Assembly: GCA_025354845.1 (NCBI GenBank) | Contig: JANXMD010000600.1 | Location: 1-8,491 of the forward strand | DNA length: 8,491 nucleotides | Direction: 5' to 3' | Source: Verrucomicrobiota bacterium | GTDB lineage: Bacteria > Verrucomicrobiota > Verrucomicrobiia > Limisphaerales > UBA9464 | Part shown: piece after piece, positions 1 through 6,388 of the stretch | How the letters are laid out: every line of letters begins with the position of its first letter | Numbering within the stretch: position 1 is the first letter of the stretch | Translations under genes and position numbers: made by a program | Notes under the pieces: generated by a model | The model's input: the letters and a program-made list of their open reading frames with translations, nothing else | Databases searched by the model: none | Told to the model about the DNA's origin: nothing

Positions 1-2980
1 GAACATTGTCGATGGCGACGTTCTGCGCGCCACCGAGGCTGGAGCCGGAATGCCAGACGAGCCACAGGGTGGTGCCAGGTGCCCAATCGGGAATGGTGAT
101 TCCAGTGGCCTCTTGGCTTACCTGATTCGCCGGTTGCGTGCCGTCACGAATCTCGGTCGTCGAAGAAGTCGGGAACGCCACGTTCAACGCATCAAAATAG
201 GTGAGCGAGGCGGAATTGACTTCGTTGGTCGGAAACGTCGCCGACGAGCCGTTGGGATCGACGAGCACGCCGAACTGCAACGACTGCTGGATCGGGTTGT
301 TGCGCCAGAGCTCCCCGGTGAATCCGACGCTTATCTTGTTCAAGGTCCTTCCGGTGTTGTTCACCATACCAACACCAAGGGCGATCGTGCCACTCTTGGA
401 CGACGTCAACAGGCCCAGCGAACGATTCGTGGTCTGAGTCGTCAGTCCATTGATGTTGTTATAATTGAGTCCATTATCAATCAGGCCGGCCGCACTTTGA
501 TCGCCGGAGGTCGCGGCAAACAATAGTGGCTTGGCACTGTATCCATACCACCCGCTCATCTGGGCACCGAGGCCAAAGCCCCCGAGGCCGCCCGATCCAA
601 AAATCGGATACCCAAAATCAACGGGATTATCGATCGAGTAATCGATCTCAACACTCGCAGTGGAAGAGGCATAGACGATGTTCGTCGCAATCCCCACGAT
701 GTTTGTCACGACAAAGCTCATGTTCTGAGGGTTTGAGGCCTCATAGCTTCCGCCGCCCGGAATTGGAAGTGCATCAAAGTTCTGCGTGTAGAGTTGTCCG
801 GAGTTCGTGTAGTTGACGAACGTGTGGGATGCAGGTTGCGTAAAGAGTCTCAGGGACACCGGTGCGCTGGTGATCGACCCGGAACTGTTGCTGAACACTG
901 CCACAAAGTTCGTTGCGTCGGCGGCAACCGTGGAATCAAGCGTCAGCGTGGAAGTCACCGGCTGATCTTGAGTATCCGACTGAGTGAATCGGCCGCCAAT
1001 GGGCACGGGCGTGAGCACCGTACCAGGAAGGCTCGACTTGGAAGAAAGAAACCACTGCGCAGTCGTCTGAAATCCAGCCACCGTTGCGCTGAAGCTCACA
1101 GATCGTCCGGCAAATGTGGTAGCGCCCAACGGGGGCTGGACAAACACCGGCGCGGCATTCTTGACAATGAGGTTGGCAACCAAGGAGGTAGAAGTTCCAG
1201 CCACGTTTTTCGCAGCGATCGAATAGGCGCCGGAATCCGATGCCTGTGCATTCACCAACTGGAGGGTGGTGGTTTTGGTGCCGCTGAATTCGCCCGAATC
1301 AGTCAGGGCAATTCCGTCCTTGAACCATTGGAACGCACTCTTGGCGTCAGTTCCATCCACCTTGGCGACAATGCTGTAGTTGCCGCCGATGAAATCCGTC
1401 AGATTCTGTACGGAACTGATCGACGGAAGCACCGGGGCAGGAGTTACCGTGAGTCTTCCGTTCGCAGAGGTGGTGGTTCCGTAGCTGCTTGAAACAACGC
1501 ACCGGAAGATCGTGTTGTTGGCCGAAAGCTGAACCGAGGGCAGGATCAACGTGTCGCGGGTCTCGCCAAGCAGAATGTCCGCGTTCCGGTACCACTGATA
1601 GGCGACCGCAAATTTGGAATCGACCCCCACCTTGAATTGAACCGTATCTCCGACAACCGCAGACCAGTCCGTTGGTTGCTGAGTCAGGAGCGGACGGAGG
1701 TCGGGCGTGAAGGTAACCGACTTGTAAACGACGTAGTTGTTTCCAAGCGCAGGATTGGGGACCGGGGCCTGAACAACCGTTTTCAAGATGGCCGAGGTAG
1801 CAATGATGTTCTCACCCGACGATTCGGTCAGATAGTCATCAATTCGGATCACCCGATTTCCATAGTAGGTCAATGCCCCCTTCTTGGCATCACGCGGATC
1901 AAATCCAGGACTGTCACCGGTCGTCGCAAAAACGATCGGATATTGGCCCGCCCAATCAACGGTCAGGCTGAAGCATCCAACCAGCGTGTTGGTGCTCGCG
2001 GGATTCAAGCGAATGCCGGTCTGCCAGTTGGTGTATCCGGGAATGCTTAGATTGTGCGCCAGCTTCCAGGCCTGGCCGATCTTCACGTACTTCTGAATCC
2101 CAGATTTTGTGTCGGCGACATAGGCGGTATCGCCAGCCGGATTGATGTCAAACCCGACACAATTCTGGTATTGGGCGTCCGCAGGAATCTCGAGATGAGG
2201 AAAGGAGGCTGAGGTCGGGTACGGATACGGCTTCAAGTTGAAGCCGACATGCGAGTAGATGCCGGGCGGCAAGTTGCCGGATTCACCGCTCTTCACGCTG
2301 TTGTAGAGCGTGCCATTAATAATCTTGGAGCAGGAGGTCAGCACCAAGTTCTGAACCTGAATCGGACTTTCACCGGTATTTGCGTTGTAGTAGAGACTGC
2401 CATATCCGTTTCCGCAGCCCCAAAAGTTTCCCGCTCCATCCGTGACAGTTCCGCGGGGATTCGTCTTTCCCTGTGCAATTCCATACCATGAGGGGCCACG
2501 ATACACATTCACGTATTTACCGAAGGCATCAACCGTACCGATACCGCGGTCATAGTTGAGGTTCGACGGCGCCAGAGGAGGCGTGGGGAGCGCGGTTGGA
2601 AAGATGGAACAGATGTCTCCGCAGTATCCACCGAACGCGAGCGTGGTACGATCCGCCGACAGGGTCAGATTCCCTTCCGTTCCGGCGTTGCCGTTGACCC
2701 AGATCGATGTAGGTCCGGTGGACGGGATGGCCACCTGAACGGTCGGAACGGTCTGATTGACCCCGATTGGATCAAACTGGTCGATGAAGTAAGGGTTTTG
2801 CCGGCTGGCCCAAATGTCCGACGGCACGGAACCGCGCGCCGGGCCTCCGTCACCCAACTGCAGGACCGCCAAGCGGCCGGGGGTGAACACAAGAGATTGA
2901 GCCACCATACGTGGGGTCAGGCAGATCAATAACGCGAAGAAGAGCGTGAACCTTGTAGTTTTAGGACGTAGGAACAGCAT
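1..2980 (-). CDS. Large secreted Ig-like domain protein, 3' end missing (off left edge)
   Basis: Translating the minus strand from the ATG at 2980 gives 993 codons with no stop before the window edge, so the C-terminus is missing. Residues 1-27 look like a signal peptide: basic start, hydrophobic core FTLFFALLICL, likely cleavage after MVA. Residues about 30-430 resemble the propeller-like N-terminal half of verrucomicrobial secreted proteins (FTPGRLAVLQLGDGG, later GNLTLSADRTTLAFGGY) and carry six cysteines. Three Ig-like domains follow, at about 432-514, 517-606 and 608-711. The second is the clearest (FQWFKDG, then SDSGAYSIAAKNVAG); the third is degenerate. Residues about 733-993 begin QNFDALP and contain SLGLLTSS, NNTGRTLNKISVGFTGELWR and LWLVWHSGS...NVAIDNV. 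I recognise this as a C-terminal module often seen in verrucomicrobial and planctomycete secreted proteins. No catalytic motif is visible. A sorting signal such as PEP-CTERM may lie beyond the edge. Surface or matrix binding is inference. No strong Shine-Dalgarno precedes the ATG; the signal peptide decides the start. Confidence 0.88.
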   Translation of the reverse strand, partial: MLFLRPKTTRFTLFFALLICLTPRMVAQSLVFTPGRLAVLQLGDGGPARGSVPSDIWASRQNPYFIDQFDPIGVNQTVPTVQVAIPSTGPTSIWVNGNAGTEGNLTLSADRTTLAFGGYCGDICSIFPTALPTPPLAPSNLNYDRGIGTVDAFGKYVNVYRGPSWYGIAQGKTNPRGTVTDGAGNFWGCGNGYGSLYYNANTGESPIQVQNLVLTSCSKIINGTLYNSVKSGESGNLPPGIYSHVGFNLKPYPYPTSASFPHLEIPADAQYQNCVGFDINPAGDTAYVADTKSGIQKYVKIGQAWKLAHNLSIPGYTNWQTGIRLNPASTNTLVGCFSLTVDWAGQYPIVFATTGDSPGFDPRDAKKGALTYYGNRVIRIDDYLTESSGENIIATSAILKTVVQAPVPNPALGNNYVVYKSVTFTPDLRPLLTQQPTDWSAVVGDTVQFKVGVDSKFAVAYQWYRNADILLGETRDTLILPSVQLSANNTIFRCVVSSSYGTTTSANGRLTVTPAPVLPSISSVQNLTDFIGGNYSIVAKVDGTDAKSAFQWFKDGIALTDSGEFSGTKTTTLQLVNAQASDSGAYSIAAKNVAGTSTSLVANLIVKNAAPVFVQPPLGATTFAGRSVSFSATVAGFQTTAQWFLSSKSSLPGTVLTPVPIGGRFTQSDTQDQPVTSTLTLDSTVAADATNFVAVFSNSSGSITSAPVSLRLFTQPASHTFVNYTNSGQLYTQNFDALPIPGGGSYEASNPQNMSFVVTNIVGIATNIVYASSTASVEIDYSIDNPVDFGYPIFGSGGLGGFGLGAQMSGWYGYSAKPLLFAATSGDQSAAGLIDNGLNYNNINGLTTQTTNRSLGLLTSSKSGTIALGVGMVNNTGRTLNKISVGFTGELWRNNPIQQSLQFGVLVDPNGSSATFPTNEVNSASLTYFDALNVAFPTSSTTEIRDGTQPANQVSQEATGITIPDWAPGTTLWLVWHSGSSLGGAQNVAIDNV

Positions 2981-3208
2981 GAGTTCTGGTTTTTTGTCCG
3001 ACGATTGAGTTTGTAGGATTCGAATGGTGACGACAGCTACATGCCAAACTCGCGGCGCGACGGTGACGATTCGGAGACATGAGACGTTGAGAGGACACAT
3101 CTATCATTCTTCGGCCAAATCACCCGAGCACGTCACACTATTAACACACTTCGGACACGTATTCGTCATGGTCAGTCTGGATTGTGAGGTGAGTTGCCTC
3201 TGAAGACC
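2981..3208. promoter_or_regulatory. Divergent intergenic region between the Ig-like protein and pseudopilin genes
   Basis: This stretch separates two divergently transcribed genes, so it should hold both promoters. I do not see a confident sigma70 promoter for either. The best minus-strand -35 candidate is TTGGCA (complement at 3042-3047), but no good -10 lies 16-18 bases downstream of it. On the plus strand TATTAA at 3139-3144 is a weak -10 without a partner. Three related 11-mers starting with TTCGG lie at 3070, 3110 and 3150. The only SD-like element near the pseudopilin is GAGGTGAG at 3186-3193. No tRNA, riboswitch or small gene is apparent. Confidence 0.5.
3070..3160 (+). repeat. Three TTCGG-led 11-mers at 40-base intervals
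   Basis: TTCGGAGACAT at 3070-3080, TTCGGCCAAAT at 3110-3120 and TTCGGACACGT at 3150-3160 share the pattern TTCGG-[AC]-[GC]-A-[AC]-[AG]-T. Their starts are exactly 40 bases apart, close to four helical turns, so a protein could contact them on the same DNA face. They lie upstream of both divergent genes. Binding-site function is inference; chance similarity is possible because only seven of eleven positions are fixed. Confidence 0.3.
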
Positions 3209-4081
3209 ATGCGCCCCTCTCTCCCTCGCTCCCGTAGCGGTTTCACGTTGATCGAGCTGCTCGTCGTCATTGCCATCATTGCCATTTTGGCGGGCATGCT
3301 CCTTCCCGCCTTGGCGAAGGCCCGCGAGCAGAGTCGTCGGGCCGCGTGCCTGTCCAATTTGCGGCAATGGGGCCTTGCCTTGACGATGTATGTGGACGAC
3401 AGCAACCAGGCATTCCCCACCACCAAAATTCCAAACGGAACTCCCGGATTTCCTGGCAACGAGGATACCCCGACTTGGCTGGATCTCACCGACGTGGAAT
3501 TCGTGAACAACGCCAATGGCACCGCCTATGGACGAGACGCCTGGTTCAGTGCGCTTCCCCCCTATATCAAGGCGAAACCCCTTTACTCCTATGCCATCGA
3601 CGGACCGTCCGCCTATGCGCAATACAATCAGGGGCACGACATTTTCCATTGTCCCACTGCTATGTCCCAGCCCAAGGATAAGCTGATCTCGGCCGATCGG
3701 GTGATCTTCCAGTACGGAATGAATTCGAAAGGCATGTGGGAACAGTACGGCACGGTCCAGGTCGCCCGGCTCAAGTCGGACGTCATCAAGAGTCCCTCGG
3801 CATTTGTAATGTTCTCCGACAATCGGGTCCTCGCAAGCGAGGTGCCCTATTACGGAACGGACGCAGACAAGCAGGGAACCCTGGGAAGCCCGCAGAACTA
3901 CACGAGCCGATTCTCATCGCGTCATAACGCCGGGGGGAACATCACCTTCAGCGACGGACACGCGGCGTATTTCAAGTATTCGTACGTCGCGGTTCCCAAC
4001 AACGGCAAACCCTCCGATCCAGGCCGGAACGACATCCACTGGAGTCACGACGGCACTTCTGTGGATGGTTTGCATCCTTAA
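3209..4081 (+). CDS. Type II secretion-like pseudopilin, H-X9-DG family
   Basis: From the ATG at 3209 this is a 290-residue prepilin-type protein. The leader MRPSLPRSRSG is basic and ends at the prepilin peptidase site, with cleavage expected between G11 and F12. The mature end FTLIELLVVIAIIAILAG has the conserved Glu at position +5 and is the single membrane/assembly helix. The body is that of the large H-X9-DG (DUF1559-like) group: FHCPTA near 146-151 and SSRHNAGGNITFSDGHA near 236-252, where H239, nine residues, then D249-G250 give the signature. Such proteins are very numerous in Verrucomicrobiota and Planctomycetota; their individual roles are mostly unknown. Location is the inner membrane facing the periplasm. 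An in-frame TTG at 3194 would add five residues (MPLKT) and sits next to GAGGTGAG, but with very short spacing; I prefer the ATG because it gives the usual short leader. The stop codon overlaps the next gene's ATG. Confidence 0.92.
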   Translation: MRPSLPRSRSGFTLIELLVVIAIIAILAGMLLPALAKAREQSRRAACLSNLRQWGLALTMYVDDSNQAFPTTKIPNGTPGFPGNEDTPTWLDLTDVEFVNNANGTAYGRDAWFSALPPYIKAKPLYSYAIDGPSAYAQYNQGHDIFHCPTAMSQPKDKLISADRVIFQYGMNSKGMWEQYGTVQVARLKSDVIKSPSAFVMFSDNRVLASEVPYYGTDADKQGTLGSPQNYTSRFSSRHNAGGNITFSDGHAAYFKYSYVAVPNNGKPSDPGRNDIHWSHDGTSVDGLHP

Positions 4082-4083
4082 TG
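4079..4083 (+). promoter_or_regulatory. TAATG stop-start overlap (translational coupling site)
   Basis: The pseudopilin TAA (4079-4081) shares its last A with the ATG (4081-4083) of the phosphoesterase. Such overlaps usually mean one mRNA and ribosome re-initiation. A second in-frame ATG at 4105, with AGGA at 4091-4094 ten bases before it, is an alternative start that would remove the overlap but leave the genes only 23 bases apart. Confidence 0.6.
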
Positions 4084-5283
4084 GATTTTCAGGAAAACAC
4101 TCTGATGAGTTCGTTAAGCACGTCCCCAGGGGCACTTCATCGCGTCCTGATTCATTTTTTGTCTCAGTTCTGGATCTTGTTGTTCGCGGGAGTCGTGGCA
4201 ACCGCGCCGACAGCGATGGCCGATGCGGATGCCTCCTCAGATCCAATCGTCTTCTCCTTCGCGACCGTCGGGGATTCCCGCTACGAGAGCAAAGCCGTGG
4301 ACGCAACACCCGAGGAGCAACTCTGGCTTCAGCACGTTCGACCTCTTGCCCGAATCCTGCGCGAAATTGGGGCTCAACACCCGAAGGCATTATTTTTCAA
4401 CGGGGACATGATCATGGGCTACAGCACCAACGCCCACGTCCTCAACCGGCAGTACGCTTATTGGCGCGGTATGGTGGTCGGCCTGATGGAGACTGGAACC
4501 TACGTCGTACCCGTTCCGGGCAATCACGAGGTTCAGATCAAGGAGGTGGTGGGCGGAGTGACCAACAAAGTTGCTCATCCGGCTGGAGAAAAGGCGTGGC
4601 GGGCCAACATGGGTGACCTGATTCTCGCGACCAATCGATGGCAAGAGACCTCTGGAGAGGCTGTGACGGCCTGGAACCTCGACAACCATCCAGTCGTGGG
4701 GGGATCGGACGGGATTCTGACCGACCAAACCCAACTCAGCTACTCCTTCGACTGCCGGGGAATCCACTTCTGCATCCTCAACACCGACGCTGTGGGGCAG
4801 GATTCCCATGCTCCAGTCCAATGGGTTTCCAGTGATCTGCGGGCCGCGAAGGCCCGTGGAAACAGGCATTTTTTTGTGTTCGGGCACAAAATGGCGTTCA
4901 CCTATCAATTTCGAGAAACGGAGACCGAAAAGACCAAAGGCCTCGATGTCTTTCCCGAGAACCGGAATGCGTTTTGGAATCTGGTCGAAGAATTCGGAGC
5001 GACCTACTTCTGCGGTCACGAGCACATTTACCACTCCATGGTACCACGGCCGAACAGCCCGCATCCATCGTGGCAGATCATCGCAGGATCAGGTGGATCC
5101 CCGTTTGAAGCCAAGCCTGGCGAAAGCAGCAATCCGAATGACCGCACCTACGCCTGGGCGCACGTCACCGTGCGAGCGAGTGGGCGCGTGACGATGGACG
5201 CATTCGGATTCGACGACCATTTCGGTCCAACAAGAAAGATCGAGTCGATCGAACTCTCGCCAGGATCCGCGCCGAAACCCTGA
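4081..5283 (+). CDS. Secreted calcineurin-like metallophosphoesterase
   Basis: This 400-residue protein belongs to the calcineurin-like metallophosphoesterase superfamily, which hydrolyses phosphomono- or phosphodiesters at a two-metal centre. The motifs appear in order: VGDSR (D65), FNGDM (D109), PVPGNHE (N148, H149), FGHK (H269) and CGHEHIYH (H313, H315). Motif one reads D-S-R rather than the usual D-x-H; the other metal ligands are present. The N-terminus has a hydrophobic stretch, about residues 22-46 (HRVLIH to VVATAPTAMADA), consistent with a signal peptide cleaved near AMA-DA and a periplasmic or exported enzyme. The substrate cannot be read from the sequence. The ATG at 4081 overlaps the pseudopilin stop. 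ATG 4105 (Met9) has a better-placed AGGA and gives a more compact signal peptide, so the true start may be there. It ends 16 bases before the convergent rsmH stop. Confidence 0.88.
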   Translation: MDFQENTLMSSLSTSPGALHRVLIHFLSQFWILLFAGVVATAPTAMADADASSDPIVFSFATVGDSRYESKAVDATPEEQLWLQHVRPLARILREIGAQHPKALFFNGDMIMGYSTNAHVLNRQYAYWRGMVVGLMETGTYVVPVPGNHEVQIKEVVGGVTNKVAHPAGEKAWRANMGDLILATNRWQETSGEAVTAWNLDNHPVVGGSDGILTDQTQLSYSFDCRGIHFCILNTDAVGQDSHAPVQWVSSDLRAAKARGNRHFFVFGHKMAFTYQFRETETEKTKGLDVFPENRNAFWNLVEEFGATYFCGHEHIYHSMVPRPNSPHPSWQIIAGSGGSPFEAKPGESSNPNDRTYAWAHVTVRASGRVTMDAFGFDDHFGPTRKIESIELSPGSAPKP

Positions 5284-5299
5284 GTCCTCCACTTTGTAC

Positions 5300-6388
5300 T
5301 TAGGTGCGGACTGCCCAACGCAGTTTCGCCGGAGCACTGCGCGGATTCGCCCGTAGTTCTTCGCTCCCGGGCCGGATGACGTCTTCGGCGATTGATGCGT
5401 ACACTCCGGAACGAAGCCCTTCTTGGAACGCTTTCTTAACCCGCCGATCTTCCCCTGAATGAAACGTCAGAATCGCCACGCGACCGCCGGGCTTCAGACA
5501 GAAGGGCAGTGACCGAAGCAACGACTCGAGAACACCGAACTCATCATTGACTTCGATTCGTAGCGCCTGAAAGACCCGTCGTATGCAGGCGTTTTCCCCT
5601 TCGCGATCTCCTCGACGCCCCGTGGAGCGCAAGGCCTCGCGGATCACCTGAGTCAGGCGGCCGGTTCGCGTGATGGGTTCCTGTTGCCCTGCGACCACCA
5701 TCGCCGAGGCCAGCAGCGCGGCATCCGGCTCGTCGGCGTTGTCGGCAAGCGCGGTTGTAAGGTCATCGACCGACGCACGCGCCAACCACTCGGCAGCGGA
5801 CGGAGGTTTGTTGGGATTTAGTCGCAGATCCAGCGGACCATCCTCCTTGAAGGTGAACCCGCGGGCGGGGTCGTCCAATTGCATGGAAGAGACTCCCAGG
5901 TCGGCGAGCAACCCGTCCACGCCCTCGATCCCCTGCTCTGCCAGCACCTGGGACAATCCAGCGAAATTCCGACGGACCGGCACAAACACGTCCGGACCAA
6001 ATCCCGCGGCGCGAAGCCGCTCGACAGTCCGCGGCTGTTCGATCGGATCGACATCGAGGCCGATGACGCGACCTCCGGGCACCACCGCCTGAAGCAATTC
6101 CCGGGCATGACCGCCGTAGCCCAGGGTGCAATCCACCACCACCGCTCCCGGCGACAATTGAAGCGCCTCGAGAATTTCCCGGACTAAAATCGGCCGATGC
6201 ATGCCCGCCGGTGTCTTTCCGGACGCCAGCACCTTGGCCACGTCGTCCCCATAGCGCTCGGGTGCGTGCTCCTTGTACTTCTCGGAGAACTTCCTGGGAT
6301 TGCGCCCCGAATAGCGTTCCCGCCGTTTGGGTCGCGGAGGGTCACCCGGCCCTCCGGACCGTGGCGGTGGTGTCGAATCGGGGTTCAC
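5300..6388 (-). CDS. rsmH: 16S rRNA (cytosine-1402-N4)-methyltransferase RsmH, N-terminally extended
   Basis: RsmH (MraW) uses S-adenosylmethionine to methylate N4 of C1402 in 16S rRNA, tuning the ribosomal P site. The 362-residue product has the family landmarks: TPAGMHRPILVREIL (59-73), SAM-binding DCTLGYGGHA (86-95), GLDVDP (110-115), ADLGVSSMQLDDPARGFTF (162-180), RVFQALRIEVNDE (271-283), TFHSGEDRRVK (308-318) and the C-terminal NPRSAPAKLR (348-357). Most RsmH proteins are roughly 300-320 residues; here about 60 extra basic, proline-rich residues precede the HRPI motif. FHSGEDR has Gly where FHSLEDR is usual. The start is GTG at 6388 and overlaps the xylB stop by four bases (GTGA), which supports it and suggests translational coupling. 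Unlike the usual setting beside mraZ and ftsL/ftsI, no division or cell-wall gene is nearby. It may be the sole RsmH or a second, divergent paralogue; methyltransferase fold is certain, exact target slightly less so. Confidence 0.9.
   Translation of the reverse strand: MNPDSTPPPRSGGPGDPPRPKRRERYSGRNPRKFSEKYKEHAPERYGDDVAKVLASGKTPAGMHRPILVREILEALQLSPGAVVVDCTLGYGGHARELLQAVVPGGRVIGLDVDPIEQPRTVERLRAAGFGPDVFVPVRRNFAGLSQVLAEQGIEGVDGLLADLGVSSMQLDDPARGFTFKEDGPLDLRLNPNKPPSAAEWLARASVDDLTTALADNADEPDAALLASAMVVAGQQEPITRTGRLTQVIREALRSTGRRGDREGENACIRRVFQALRIEVNDEFGVLESLLRSLPFCLKPGGRVAILTFHSGEDRRVKKAFQEGLRSGVYASIAEDVIRPGSEELRANPRSAPAKLRWAVRT
6385..6388 (-). promoter_or_regulatory. GTGA overlap of xylB stop and rsmH start
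   Basis: Read on the minus strand, GTGA contains the rsmH GTG start (6388-6386) and the xylB TGA stop (6387-6385). A four-base overlap of this kind is typical of cotranscribed, translation-coupled genes and fixes the rsmH start despite its unusual N-terminal extension. Confidence 0.7.

Noticed and set aside
794..2050. Long plus-strand frames (794-1492 and 1637-2050) opposite the Ig-like protein gene
   Set aside because: They are arginine/serine-rich, lack any family motif, and lie antisense to a continuous frame with a signal peptide and recognisable domains.
3104..3649. 181-codon minus-strand frame opposite the pseudopilin gene
   Set aside because: It overlaps the strongly supported H-X9-DG pseudopilin and shows no motif, so it is an antisense shadow.
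4868..4875. Run of T in the phosphoesterase gene as a possible slippage or phase-variation site
   Set aside because: The run is short, the frame is intact across it, and it simply encodes two Phe codons before the GH motif.
4390..5064. 224-codon minus-strand frame opposite the phosphoesterase gene
   Set aside because: It mirrors the conserved metal-binding region of the phosphoesterase and has no recognisable domain of its own.
5283..5312. Imperfect inverted repeat (AGTCC...GGACT with inner CAC...GTG) in the convergent gap
   Set aside because: Short, bulged and without a T-run on either strand; a shared bidirectional terminator is conceivable but not supported well enough to list.
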